Shown in pieces: positions 45,796 through 54,325 of a DNA stretch of 64,000 nt. The notes beneath the pieces are model-generated. The model had not been told where the DNA came from. It did no database searches and saw nothing but the letters and a program-made list of their open reading frames with translations. The DNA comes from RYN-230 sp963813975. GTDB taxonomy: Bacteria; Actinomycetota; Actinomycetes; Streptosporangiales; Streptosporangiaceae. The position numbers and the translations under genes were made by a program. Where the stretch lies: NCBI GenBank assembly GCA_963813975.1, contig CAWFAP010000001.1, forward strand, positions 62,001-126,000. Direction: 5' to 3'. The number at the start of each line of letters is the position of its first letter. Position 1 is the first letter of the stretch.

Positions 45796-46638
45796 ATGTT
45801 GCCCCAGTGGGAGAACAGTCAGCCGGTGCTGCACGCTGCGCACGGAACCGGTAACTGGATTGGTGCTGCTAGTGCTTTTGTTCACGGTGGCTACATTTAC
45901 CTTGCCTATCGTGACAGGCACCCGGCCGACCAGGGCCGGGGCAATCGGGCTTACGTAGCCCGCAGCCCGATTGGCAACGGTCTCCATTTCGATACGTTGT
46001 GCATCATCGACAAAGAGGACATGGATGCCGAATCGCTGGAGCGTCCGGCTCTGGATGTGACGCCTGACGGTTATTGGGATTTGTACCTGAGCTGCGCCAC
46101 GTTTAACTCCAAGCACTGGCGTATCGAGAAGCTGCGCGCGGGTCGTCCGGAAAATTTCAGCGCTGGGACCCGGGAGACCGTCTTTCCAGGCAGTGCGGCA
46201 TTCGGCATCAAAGATCCGGTGCTGGTCCGTGACCAGGATCTGCGCGTATGGGCGACGCTGCATCCTCTGACCGAAGGTGACGAGAATGCCGACCGGATGA
46301 TTAGCGTGGAGGCGTACAGCTGCACAACTGTTATGGAGCCAGAGCCGGGCACGTGGTATCGCCGCGGGACGCGCATAACGGCAGTTGTTGGCGAGTACGC
46401 TTATTTTGATGGCCGGGCCTCGGCCGAACAAAACTTCGAAGAGCGAACGGGCCTCGCCAGGTGGAACGGGTCACGGTATGTGGCCGAGGCTGGCCCAGCG
46501 TCCAGTCCTTTTGGCGGTGGAGCGTTGCGTTACGTTTCAGCGATCGTGGTGCCAAATGGCGGGCTGCGCCTGTACTACGAAAGCGCAACTCAGTACGGCA
46601 GTCATGAACTGCGCACTGAGCTGCGCGCTCATCCCTAG
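45796..46638 (+). CDS. GH43/GH32-like five-bladed beta-propeller protein
   Basis: The 280-residue protein reads like a five-bladed propeller of the GH43/GH32 superfamily: NWIGAASAFVHGGYIYLAYR, ERPALDVTPDGYWDLYLSCA, FGIKDPVLVRDQDLRVWATL and GALRYVSAIVVPNGGLRLYY. KDPV and the aromatic DPxx-like strands are typical. No signal peptide is seen, so a cytoplasmic glycosidase or an uncharacterised propeller is possible. Base composition is visibly lower in GC than the neighbours and codons such as TTT, GTT and AAT are frequent, suggesting transfer. No ribosome site stands out. Confidence 0.72.
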   Translation: MLPQWENSQPVLHAAHGTGNWIGAASAFVHGGYIYLAYRDRHPADQGRGNRAYVARSPIGNGLHFDTLCIIDKEDMDAESLERPALDVTPDGYWDLYLSCATFNSKHWRIEKLRAGRPENFSAGTRETVFPGSAAFGIKDPVLVRDQDLRVWATLHPLTEGDENADRMISVEAYSCTTVMEPEPGTWYRRGTRITAVVGEYAYFDGRASAEQNFEERTGLARWNGSRYVAEAGPASSPFGGGALRYVSAIVVPNGGLRLYYESATQYGSHELRTELRAHP

Positions 46639-47474
46639 TACTCACATCCCTATGTCCGTAAGATATCGTGCTAGAACCGGCACTGTTGTGTTCAACGGCG
46701 TCGGGCCAGCGACGAGCAGGCGGCCGGGCCGGCCCAGCACCTGGTGCCGCGGTAGTCATAAGCCAGGTTGCGGCTCGTCATGCGGCTATGAGCGGCGTCT
46801 TGACCGTGCATTCGGCTGAGGTCTGACCCGATTGCCGATTGCCGAATGCCAATTGCCGGTTCCGCTCGGTGAGGTACTCGCCAGGGTGCTGGCGTGGAGA
46901 TTCGTCATCGGTTGTCATTCGACGGGGACACGGTGGTCCTGGGCGACACCGTGCACTGCGCACGGCTGCCGGGGTTCGCGCGGGCACAGCACCCACAAGT
47001 CGGTTGCGGTCGCCGGTAGAGGCGGTATAGGGAGGAGCCCGTCACTTCTTCTCGCGTCACTGGGGTGGCACCCCGGCTGCTCGGTCCGGGGTACGCGTGT
47101 AGCCCGTAGTGGAGATGGCGGAGTTCATCGTCTCATCCCGCTCTCGTTCGCTTCGTGGACGATGCTCTGGCTCGTCGCCCCGATCAGCTATCCGAATCCG
47201 GCGACTCCTCGGGCGCCGGCGTCGCCATGACCCTTGATGCTCGCACTGCGCGACCGCGACCTCCCGATGCCCGCGCGCTGCTCAGTTGCCCTGGCTCGGC
47301 CTCCCGGGCACATCCTGCAGGCCCACCCGCGGACTCGCCGCTCATCGTGACGCCTCGGTGGAGTCCGCCAACGCGACCGCCCCAAGCCGCCAGCAACACA
47401 CCGGCGCCCACCAGTGCGAGATCGTTGGCGCGCGTAGCCTCACCGTGACCTCCAGACCGACAAGGAAACCTGTC
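46639..47474. other. Long intergenic stretch, no gene recognised
   Basis: This 840-base stretch begins with relatively AT-rich DNA after the propeller gene, has heptamer repeats at 46830 and otherwise contains only Arg/Pro-rich chance frames on both strands. It may be worn accessory DNA. Confidence 0.4.
46830..46857. repeat. Four tandem heptamers
   Basis: GATTGCC, GATTGCC, GAATGCC and AATTGCC follow one another without gaps. They are outside any gene. They could be a protein-binding cluster or a slippage product. Confidence 0.4.
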
Positions 47475-47492
47475 TTGACAAAATAAATTGTC
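47475..47492 (+). promoter_or_regulatory. Promoter/operator of the HTH-SRPBCC operon
   Basis: A consensus -35 TTGACA (47475-47480) overlaps an inverted repeat GACAA (47477-47481) and TTGTC (47488-47492) in an AT-rich core. It lies 18 bases before the ATG. A repressor bound here would block RNA polymerase, as expected for an autoregulated ArsR-like gene. Confidence 0.55.
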
Positions 47493-47509
47493 GGTGTCAG
47501 GCTGTCGGC

Positions 47510-48124
47510 ATGTTGGACGTGGCGGTGATCGAGGATGCGGCGGCGGCGGAAGCCACGCTGGATCCCCTGCGGGCGCAACTACTGGCCGAGCTGGCCGAGC
47601 CGGGCTCGGCCAGCACCCTGGCCACCCGGGTCGGCCAGCCCCGGCAGAAGGTGAACTACCACCTGCGCGAGCTGGAGCGGCACGGCCTGGTTGAGCTGGT
47701 CGAGGAGCGGCGCAAAGGCAACATGACCGAGCGGGTGCTGCAAGCGACCGCGTCGTCCTACGTGATCTCACCCGCCGCGCTGCCCGCGGTCGCGCCCGAT
47801 CCGCAGCGCTCACCGGACCGGCTCTCCGCACGCTGGCTGCTTGCCGTCGCGGCCCGGCTGGTAAGCGATGTGGGGGCGCTGATCACCGGGGCCACCCGGG
47901 CCGGGCAGCGGGTCGCCACCTTTGCGCTCGACGGCGAGGTGAGGTTTGCCTCTCCCGCCGACCGGGCCGCCTTCGCGGAGGAACTCACGAACGCCGTGAT
48001 CGGCCTGGCCGGCAAGTACCACGACGACGCAACCCCGGGCGGGCGAAAGTTCCGCATCGTTGTCGCCGTTCATCCGGCGCTCGACAGCCGGGTGGCGAAC
48101 GGCACTGAGGACAAGGAGTCCTGA
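47510..48124 (+). CDS. ArsR-like winged-helix regulator
   Basis: The 204-residue protein has an N-terminal winged helix (LDPLRAQLLAELAEPGSAST, LATRVGQPRQKVNYHLRELE, RHGLVELVEERRKGNMTERV) and a C-terminal domain of about 100 residues probably for ligand binding. It is the first gene of an operon with a SRPBCC and a RibD_C protein. An operator-like palindrome precedes it. Confidence 0.88.
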   Translation: MLDVAVIEDAAAAEATLDPLRAQLLAELAEPGSASTLATRVGQPRQKVNYHLRELERHGLVELVEERRKGNMTERVLQATASSYVISPAALPAVAPDPQRSPDRLSARWLLAVAARLVSDVGALITGATRAGQRVATFALDGEVRFASPADRAAFAEELTNAVIGLAGKYHDDATPGGRKFRIVVAVHPALDSRVANGTEDKES

Positions 48125-48125
48125 G

Positions 48126-48860
48126 ATGGGACACGCGTTTGAGGAGCACGACGAGGCTGTCGTCGCCGCCCCGGCCGAGGAGGTCTGGGCCGCCATCGCG
48201 ACCGGGCCAGGCATCGATTCCTGGTTCATGGGCCGCAACCAGGTAGACCCGGGGCCGGCAGGCTCGGTGACCACCGAGGTCGGCGGCTTTGTGTCCACCG
48301 GCACGGTCACCGCGTGGGACCCGCCGAACCATTTCGCCTACCGCAGCGACGGGCCGGGCGGGCGGTTCATCGCCTTCGAGTACCTCATCGAAGGCCGGGA
48401 CCAGAGCAGCGCGGTGCTACGGCTGATCGCCAGCGGCTTCCTGCCCGGCGACGACTGGGAGGACGAGTTCGAAGCGATGACCGCCGGCGGCGAGATGTAC
48501 TTCCAGACGCTGGTCGCGTACCTGGACCACTTCGCCGGGCGCTTCGCCACACCAGTCAACGTCACGGGGCCACCCGTCGCGGACTGGCCGGCGGCGTGGG
48601 CGGCTCTGCGGGCCGGGCTCGGACTGGGCGGCCAGCCGGCGGCCGGCGACCCGGTGCGGCTGACGGTGCCGGGCGCGCCCCGCCTCGACGGGCTGGTCAA
48701 CTTCGTCAATTCCCAGGCACTGGGCATCCGCAGCGCGGACGGCCTCTACCGGTTCATCCAAGGCTACTTCGGCAGCTTCGTACTCGGCCATCACGTCTTC
48801 TCTGACACTGACGAGAAGCAGGCCAGCCAGGCGTGGAAGACCTGGCTGGCCGGACTCTGA
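48126..48860 (+). CDS. SRPBCC (AHSA1-like) protein
   Basis: The 244-residue protein follows the regulator stop by one base, with AAGGAG within the end of that gene. Residues 5-145 are a helix-grip domain (EEHDEAVVAAPAEEVWAAIA, GIDSWFMGRNQV, WDPPNHFAYRSDGPGG). An extra C-terminal part (about 150-244) ends with HHVFSDTDEKQASQAWKTWL. The pairing of a winged-helix regulator with an AHSA1 protein is common. The ligand is unknown. Confidence 0.88.
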   Translation: MGHAFEEHDEAVVAAPAEEVWAAIATGPGIDSWFMGRNQVDPGPAGSVTTEVGGFVSTGTVTAWDPPNHFAYRSDGPGGRFIAFEYLIEGRDQSSAVLRLIASGFLPGDDWEDEFEAMTAGGEMYFQTLVAYLDHFAGRFATPVNVTGPPVADWPAAWAALRAGLGLGGQPAAGDPVRLTVPGAPRLDGLVNFVNSQALGIRSADGLYRFIQGYFGSFVLGHHVFSDTDEKQASQAWKTWLAGL

Positions 48861-48874
48861 CCCAGGGAGAAACA

Positions 48875-49411
48875 ATGGGATCGATCAACGCTGGACTCTT
48901 CATCGCGCTCGACGGTGTGATCGAAGCGCCGCAGACGTGGCAAGACGGGTACTTCAACGACGAAATGGGCGCGGCCGTCGGCGGGATGATGGCCGGCAAC
49001 GACGCGATGCTGCTGGGCCGGCAGACCTACGACGAGTTCGCCGCGTACTGGCCCAGTGCCGACCCGGGCGATCCGATAACCGCCCAGATGAACGGCACCC
49101 CGAAATACGTCGTATCGACGACGCTGGATAAGGCCGACTGGCAGAACTCCACCGTGGTCAGCGGGGACATCAAGGCGGAGTTGCTCACGCTGAAGCAGGA
49201 CAAGCAGCTCGGCGTGACCGGCAGCGCCAGCCTCGTCCGGTGGCTGCTGCAGGAAGGGCTGATCGACGAGCTTCACCTGCTCGTCCACCCCCTGGCGGTG
49301 GGCGCCGGCAAGCGCCTGTTCGAACCCGGCGAGAAGGTCCAGCTCCGCCTGATCGACTCGACGGCCTTCAGGACCGGCGTCCTGCACCTGGTCTACGGCC
49401 CCGTCAGCTGA
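48875..49411 (+). CDS. RibD_C/dihydrofolate-reductase-fold protein
   Basis: The 178-residue protein has INAGLFIALDGVIEAPQTWQ, DAMLLGRQTYDEFAAYWPSA, KQLGVTGSASLVRWLLQEGL and LVHPLAVGAGKRLFEPGE. AGGGAG precedes the ATG; the gene is 14 bases behind the SRPBCC gene and closes the operon. It is the fourth RibD_C paralog in the window. Confidence 0.9.
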   Translation: MGSINAGLFIALDGVIEAPQTWQDGYFNDEMGAAVGGMMAGNDAMLLGRQTYDEFAAYWPSADPGDPITAQMNGTPKYVVSTTLDKADWQNSTVVSGDIKAELLTLKQDKQLGVTGSASLVRWLLQEGLIDELHLLVHPLAVGAGKRLFEPGEKVQLRLIDSTAFRTGVLHLVYGPVS

Positions 49412-49435
49412 TCAAGGAAAAGAGAGTCGTCCATC

Positions 49436-49471
49436 CGCGCCGATCATGACCCGCGGGTCGTGATCGGCGCG
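49436..49471. terminator. Hairpin terminator behind the RibD_C gene
   Basis: CGCGCCGATCATGACCC (49436-49452) pairs with GGGTCGTGATCGGCGCG (49455-49471) with one mismatch. The long GC stem begins 24 bases after the stop and has no T-run, the usual form in high-GC actinobacteria. Confidence 0.6.
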
Positions 49472-49561
49472 GACGAGCGGGGTCGGGGCTCACCGCGGAA
49501 GCGCATGAACGGCCGCGCCGGGTCTCCTCTCGATGTCCGACCATCGACGTAGGGTCAGAGC

Positions 49562-49903
49562 ATGCGCTATCTGATGCTGATGTGGGCCGACGCGGACGCT
49601 GCGGGCGGCGACGAGAGTGACTTGGAGGCTTGGGCCGATTTCGATGAGCAGGTGAAGACCGCGGGGGCATTTGTGCTCAACGGCGCGCTGGCTCCGGCGG
49701 CGACCGGCGCCCGCCTCGTGCAGACCGCGATCGCTGGGCATGCTCTCGGTGAGGCCGTGGAACGGCGACCATTCGCCGACGGACAGCGGCAAATCCAGGC
49801 GTTCTACATCATGGAGCTTCCCGACATGGACGCCGCTCTCGAGTGGGCGAACAAGCTGCCCACCTATGGCTACGTCGAGGTCCGTGAGCTGCTGCAGTTC
49901 TGA
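49562..49903 (+). CDS. YCII-related domain protein
   Basis: The 113-residue protein starts MRYLMLMWADADAAGG and has FVLNGALAPAATGARLVQTA and AFYIMELPDMDAALEWANKL, the pattern of DGPF/YCII proteins. TAGGGT (49550-49555) lies six bases before the ATG and no ribosome site is seen, so the transcript may be leaderless. The family's role is not known. Confidence 0.88.
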   Translation: MRYLMLMWADADAAGGDESDLEAWADFDEQVKTAGAFVLNGALAPAATGARLVQTAIAGHALGEAVERRPFADGQRQIQAFYIMELPDMDAALEWANKLPTYGYVEVRELLQF

Positions 49904-49975
49904 GGGCGGGCCATGCCCAGGCCGGCGATACCCGGCGGACACTCGGGCGGCACCCCGCCCCTTGTTGTGCCAAAT

Positions 49976-50019
49976 GAAACAGTTAGCTCTAAATTTGTTT
50001 CGCACGATACTATTTAGAG
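49976..50019 (+). promoter_or_regulatory. MarR operator region with two interlaced inverted repeats
   Basis: GAAACA (49976-49981) pairs with TGTTTC (49996-50001), and CTCTAAA (49987-49993) pairs with TTTAGAG (50013-50019). Both are AT-rich palindromes spaced by about two helical turns. They end just before the ATG of the MarR gene, as expected for autorepression. Confidence 0.6.
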
Positions 50020-50508
50020 ATGACTAATGGGGTTGCTTCTGACGGCCGGACGATCGAGCGGGCCAGCGACTTGCCCGGCGACGTCTCACCGTTCGCGCTG
50101 GGCCTGCTGATGCGCCGCGCGCATGATCGCGCGGCGGCCGCGCTGGTCGAGGCCATCCGGCCGTTCGGCCTGGAGCTGCGGCACTTCGCGGTCCTGATCG
50201 TGCTGAACGCCCGCGGCCCGCTCAGCCAGAGTGCCCTGGTCGCCGCGACCGGCAGTGACAAGGCCTCGATGGTGCGCGTGGTGGATGACCTGGAGCGGGC
50301 TGGCCTGGCGATCCGGCGCCCGGTTCCCGGTGACCGGAGGGTGCATGCGGTCGAGATGACGCCCGCGGGCCTGGAGACGTTCGATGCCGCCCACGTGCCG
50401 GCCCAGGAAATCGCGGATGGGCTGGTGGCTCACCTGCGCCCGGGCGAAGCCGAGCAGCTGCTGGACCTGCTGACGCGGTTTACCTACCCGCCGGACCCGG
50501 TCAGGTAG
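50020..50508 (+). CDS. MarR-family regulator
   Basis: The 162-residue protein shows FALGLLMRRAHDRAAAALVE, LELRHFAVLIVLNARGPLSQ, LVAATGSDKASMVRVVDDLE and the wing RRPVPGDRRVHAVEMTPAG. Such dimers repress their own gene and neighbours and release DNA on binding phenolic or other small ligands. There is no ribosome site beyond weak purines. The end overlaps a convergent TetR fragment. Confidence 0.88.
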   Translation: MTNGVASDGRTIERASDLPGDVSPFALGLLMRRAHDRAAAALVEAIRPFGLELRHFAVLIVLNARGPLSQSALVAATGSDKASMVRVVDDLERAGLAIRRPVPGDRRVHAVEMTPAGLETFDAAHVPAQEIADGLVAHLRPGEAEQLLDLLTRFTYPPDPVR

Positions 50509-50640
50509 CGCTGCACGGACGGCGCGACGGCGGCGACCACGTCGCTGGCCGGCAGTGAGGCCAGTGGCTCCAGGCGCAGGATGTACCGGCACAGCGCGAG
50601 CCCGAGCAGCTGGGCCCCGATGTACGCGCCGTGCTCGGCC
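50484..50640 (-). pseudogene. TetR-family C-terminal fragment
   Basis: The minus strand encodes YIGAQLLGLALCRYILRLEP and LASLPASDVVAAVAPSVQRY, which is the end of TetR regulators of the TetR_C type (QLLGLA...RYLTG). The HTH half is absent; the frame upstream runs into unrelated DNA. The insertion of the GH15 gene region or a deletion has probably removed it. The 5' edge is approximate. Confidence 0.6.
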
Positions 50641-50782
50641 GCGCGCAGTGGGGGGCACGCCCGTGGCATCACGAGCCTGGGTGTTGTGGGGCGGCCTGCG
50701 CCCGGGTAACGTCCGGGTCAACTCGGGGCCTTCGGATTGCCACGTTCGCCGCGGTTGGCAGACACGACGGAGGGTGCAGATC

Positions 50783-52969
50783 ATGCGTGCAGGGATCCGG
50801 ACAGTCATCACGCTGGGTTCAGCGGCGGCGCTGGTCTTGGGGTTCAGCGCTTCGCCGGTCCTCGCTTCGCCGGTCCTCGCTTCGGCACGAAGCGGCGAAG
50901 CGCCAGGTGCGCCAGGCGCGCCCAGCGACTGGGTCACTGGCGACAAAGATGGCTTCGGGACCGCCCGCGGCACCGACAGTAAGGTCTGGTACACGCTCCA
51001 CAACGGAGAACTGAGCGAAATCTATTACCCGCGCATCGACACGCCGAGCACGAGAGACACCCAGCTCGTCGTTACCGACGGGCGCACGTTCACGGATCGG
51101 GAGAGCACCGACACGATCCACCGGGTCCGGCTGCTCGACCCGGAGAGCCTGAGCTATCAGCAGATCGACACTGCGAAGTCGGGCAAGTACGTCATCACCA
51201 AGACCTATGCCACCGACCCGCGGCGTTCCACGGTCCTCGTTGACATCAAGTTCCGCTCCCTGACCGGGCACCGCTACCGGGTCTACATCCTGCACGATCC
51301 CGCCCTGAGCATGACCGGCGACGATGACACCGGGTCGGCCCAGGGCGGGGCACTCGTGGCGACCGACGGTACGAACAGCGACGCCGTGCTCGCGTCGAGC
51401 GGTTTCAGCAAGACCTCCAGCGGCTATCAGGGCCAAAGCGACGGCTGGACCGACCTGGCCAGCGATCACCAGATGGACTGGGCCTACACCGCCAGCCAGC
51501 CCGGAAACGTCGTGCAGACCGGCCAGACGGCCTTGACCGGCCTCGCCGGCGGCCAGCACCTCACCCTGGCGATCGGGTTCGCGGCCACCACCTCGGCCGC
51601 CGTCTCGGTGGCGCGCGCGTCACTGGCGTCAAGGTTCGCCGCCATCCAGCAGGCCTACGCCGCAGGATGGCATCACTATGTCGCGGCCCTCAAGCCGGTC
51701 CCGCGCTCCGCTGCACGGTTCGCGACCGAATATCACGTCTCACAGATGGTCCTGGCGGCCAGCGAGGATAAGACTTATCGTGGCGGCTTCGTGGCAGCTC
51801 CCGGGCGGCCCTGGGCGTGGGCGAACGTGCTGCAGTCCCTGCCCGTGTACCACGCAGTCTGGTCACGGGACCTCTATGAGATCGCCACTGCCCTGATCGC
51901 GATGGGCGACCGGGCCGCGGCGAACCGGGCGCTGGACTACCTGTTCAACGTCCAGCAGCGGCCGGACGGCTCCTACCCGCAGAACAGCAGACTGTCGGGT
52001 GAGGCGGTGTTCGGCGGCCTGCAAATGGACGAGGTGTCCTTCCCCACCGTGCTGGCCGGCCAGCTGGACCGGACCGGGCCGGCGGACTGGGAGCACATCC
52101 GCAAGGCGGAGGACTTCGTCATCGCGAACGGCCCGAGCACGCCGGGCGAGCGCTGGGAGAACGCTTCGGGCTACTCACCGGCCACGATCGCCGCGGAGAT
52201 CTCGGGCCTGGTGGTCGGAGCCAGCGTCGCCCGCAAGAACGGCGACCATGCCCGCGCAGATCACTACCTGCAGGTCGCTGACTCCTGGCGCGCCAACCTC
52301 GGGCGCTGGACCGTCACGACCAACGGTCCCCTCAGCAGCCGGCCGTATTTCCTGCGCATCACCGCCGACGGCAACGCGAATGCGGGTACGAAGATTCAGA
52401 TTTCCGACGGCGGCCCGCTGATCGATCAGCGCAAGGTCCTGGATCCGAGCTTCCTCGAGCTAGTCCGCCTCGGCGTGCTCCGCCCGGACGACCCGCGGGT
52501 CCTCAACACGCTGACCCTGGTGGATAAGTACCTCGGTTACTCCACGCCGAATGGGCCGTTCTGGCACCGCGCGAGTTTCGACGGATACGGCGAGGAGGCC
52601 AACGGATCGGAATGGCAGCCGACCCCCACAGGGTCGGGGATTACCCACGGACGCGGCTGGCCTCTGCTCACCGGCGAACGCGGCGAGTACCGGCTTGCCG
52701 CCGGATCGGACGCGCAGAACTACCTCGACACCATGGCCCGCTCCGCCGACAACGCGAGTTGGCTGCTCCCGGAACAGGTCTGGGACCACCAGCCCCCGGC
52801 GGGCACCGGGCCGGAGTTTCGGCCGGGTGAGCCGACCTTCTCTGCCACCCCGCTCGCCTGGACGCACGCGCAGTTCATCCGGCTCGCGTGGTCCATCGAC
52901 AAGGGCGCGCCGGTCGAAACCCCGCAACCGGTCGCCTGCCGCTACTCAAGCCCGATCTGCGGTCACTGA
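50783..52969 (+). CDS. Secreted GH15 glucoamylase/glucodextranase-like enzyme
   Basis: The 728-residue protein has a signal peptide (VITLGSAAALVLGFSASPVLAS), an N-terminal beta-sandwich (LHNGELSEIYYPRIDTPSTR) and a GH15 (alpha/alpha)6 barrel with VYHAVWSRDLYEIATALIAM. The likely catalytic acid is in ERWENASGYS near residue 457 and the base in LLPEQVWD near 662. Such enzymes release glucose from alpha-glucans. GGAGGG precedes the ATG. A 15-base tandem duplication (50850-50879) repeats SPVLA in the signal peptide. The C-terminus has two Cys (CRYSSPIC) that may form a disulfide. Confidence 0.93.
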   Translation: MRAGIRTVITLGSAAALVLGFSASPVLASPVLASARSGEAPGAPGAPSDWVTGDKDGFGTARGTDSKVWYTLHNGELSEIYYPRIDTPSTRDTQLVVTDGRTFTDRESTDTIHRVRLLDPESLSYQQIDTAKSGKYVITKTYATDPRRSTVLVDIKFRSLTGHRYRVYILHDPALSMTGDDDTGSAQGGALVATDGTNSDAVLASSGFSKTSSGYQGQSDGWTDLASDHQMDWAYTASQPGNVVQTGQTALTGLAGGQHLTLAIGFAATTSAAVSVARASLASRFAAIQQAYAAGWHHYVAALKPVPRSAARFATEYHVSQMVLAASEDKTYRGGFVAAPGRPWAWANVLQSLPVYHAVWSRDLYEIATALIAMGDRAAANRALDYLFNVQQRPDGSYPQNSRLSGEAVFGGLQMDEVSFPTVLAGQLDRTGPADWEHIRKAEDFVIANGPSTPGERWENASGYSPATIAAEISGLVVGASVARKNGDHARADHYLQVADSWRANLGRWTVTTNGPLSSRPYFLRITADGNANAGTKIQISDGGPLIDQRKVLDPSFLELVRLGVLRPDDPRVLNTLTLVDKYLGYSTPNGPFWHRASFDGYGEEANGSEWQPTPTGSGITHGRGWPLLTGERGEYRLAAGSDAQNYLDTMARSADNASWLLPEQVWDHQPPAGTGPEFRPGEPTFSATPLAWTHAQFIRLAWSIDKGAPVETPQPVACRYSSPICGH

Positions 52970-53063
52970 TCGATGCCGGACTTGGCACGTGGGGTGATGT
53001 GAGGCGTCGTTAGCGGCGGGCAGCCCGGCGCCAGGCCAGCGGGGTCAGGCCAAGTGCTGGTAG

Positions 53064-53132
53064 GTCACCTCGGCTGAGGACCGGGCCGGGTGGCTGGCGT
53101 TCCTCCGGGACCTGACCGCCTATGGCCACTGA
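53064..53132 (+). mobile_element. IS256-family transposase scrap
   Basis: A stretch translating to VTSAEDRAGWLAFLRDLTAY matches the middle of IS256-type (mutator) transposases, where it is followed by GLxGVxLV. Here a stop follows after Gly-His. Nothing else of the element is visible, so only about 22 codons remain. Confidence 0.5.
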
Positions 53133-53243
53133 ACTGACAAGAAATCACTCGTCTAGAGTTGGACGGTCATGAGGCCTGATCGCCTCCACTGTGACCGCGC
53201 GCCGGCTGATACGGGGTGGCGTTGCGCGGAGAGGAGTGCAGAC

Positions 53244-53726
53244 ATGCCAGATGAGAACCGCCACGAATCCCAGGACCTGCAGGACTACGAGGTTCAGGAC
53301 GCATCGGACACCCTGGACGGAAATCCGGGCGACGATCCCCTCGACCGGGGGGTCATTCCCCCGGAACGCTGGACGTCAGCGATCAGGTTCGGATCGACTG
53401 CCGAGGAGCAGGAGTCCGGAGAGTCGCTCGACCAGCTGCTGGCCGAAGAAGAGCCGGATATTGTGCCCGACGCCGACGATGAGCAGCCCGAGGACATCGC
53501 CGGGGATGAGGACGCGGGAGACGAGGACGTCGACGGGTTGCTCCTGGATGATGGCCCGGATCCACGGGCGGGTCGGCTGACCGCCCGGGACGAGGGCACC
53601 GGTGCGGCCGAGGACACCGAGCTCGTCGCGCGCGACGCCGGGATCGACGGCGGTGCGGCGACCGCGGAGGAGGCGGCCGTTCACGTCGTCGAGGACGATG
53701 ACAACGACATCCGCTCCGGCGACTGA
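53244..53726 (+). CDS. DUF5709 family acidic protein
   Basis: The 160-residue protein is very acidic with many Asp/Glu runs, starting MPDENRHESQDLQDYEVQDA and including GVIPPERWTSAIRFGSTAEE and ESLDQLLAEEEPD. This is the actinobacterial DUF5709 pattern. GGAGAGGAG precedes the ATG. It is predicted to be disordered and cytoplasmic. The role is unknown. Confidence 0.87.
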   Translation: MPDENRHESQDLQDYEVQDASDTLDGNPGDDPLDRGVIPPERWTSAIRFGSTAEEQESGESLDQLLAEEEPDIVPDADDEQPEDIAGDEDAGDEDVDGLLLDDGPDPRAGRLTARDEGTGAAEDTELVARDAGIDGGAATAEEAAVHVVEDDDNDIRSGD

Positions 53727-53809
53727 GCGGCGGCCTCGTCGCCCGGAACTAGCTGGTCAGTCAGCGCGGGCCGGCTCGGGCAGATAGCTGCCCGGTCTTC
53801 GCCGGGTCG

Positions 53810-54244
53810 TCACACGAAGTGCACCTCGGCGTGCGACGGCTCGCCGTCGATGAGAACGTCGCAGGTCGGGCAGTACCAGCGGGCTTCGATCGGGGTGCCG
53901 CACGCCGGGTGGCGCAGCGTTGTGGACGGGTCGGCGTGCCGGGCGGCCCAGTGGGCCAGCAGGCGCAGCACGCCCGCCAGTTCCTTGCCTTCGGCGGTCA
54001 GCTCGTACTCCGAGCGCGGTGGCCGCTGGGAGTAGGGCCGGGCTACCAGCAGCCGCTCGCGCTCGAGTCGCTTGAGGCGCTCGGACAGGATGTTCGCCGC
54101 GATGCCCGGAATCTGGCCGAGCAGGTCGTTGAACCTGCCCGGCCCGTCCAGCAGGGCCTCCACCACGAGCAGCGTCCAGCGGTCGCCGACCCGTGCCAGC
54201 GCCTCGGCCAGCGCTGACGAGGCATGTTCTTCCCGTTCGGCCAT
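53810..54244 (-). CDS. HxlR-family regulator with C-terminal zinc ribbon
   Basis: The 144-residue protein has a winged helix of the HxlR/MarR-like type (VGDRWTLLVVEALLDGPGRF, NDLLGQIPGIAANILSERLK, RLERERLLVARPYSQRPPRS) and a tail with four-residue ligands HPACGTPIEARWYCPTCD that resembles a zinc ribbon. It is divergent from an HtrA-type protease gene across about 80 bases. Confidence 0.88.
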   Translation of the reverse strand: MAEREEHASSALAEALARVGDRWTLLVVEALLDGPGRFNDLLGQIPGIAANILSERLKRLERERLLVARPYSQRPPRSEYELTAEGKELAGVLRLLAHWAARHADPSTTLRHPACGTPIEARWYCPTCDVLIDGEPSHAEVHFV

Positions 54245-54266
54245 AGCCCGAGGGTAGCCGCCGGCC

Positions 54267-54312
54267 TTGACAAGTGCTCATTAAGTAGTAACTTGCAACT
54301 CACTATCTAGTG
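54267..54312. promoter_or_regulatory. Divergent promoter/operator between HxlR and HtrA genes
   Basis: TTGACA (54267-54272) is a good -35 for the protease gene. An inverted repeat CAAGT (54271-54275) and ACTTG (54291-54295) overlaps it, and a palindrome CACTA-TC-TAGTG sits at 54301-54312, just before the ATG at 54326. The HxlR protein is the likely binder. Confidence 0.5.
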
Positions 54313-54325
54313 GAAGCGGGTACTG

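Noticed and set aside
50850..50879. A mobile or regulatory repeat
   Set aside because: It is a 15-base in-frame duplication within the signal peptide of the GH15 gene, probably slippage.
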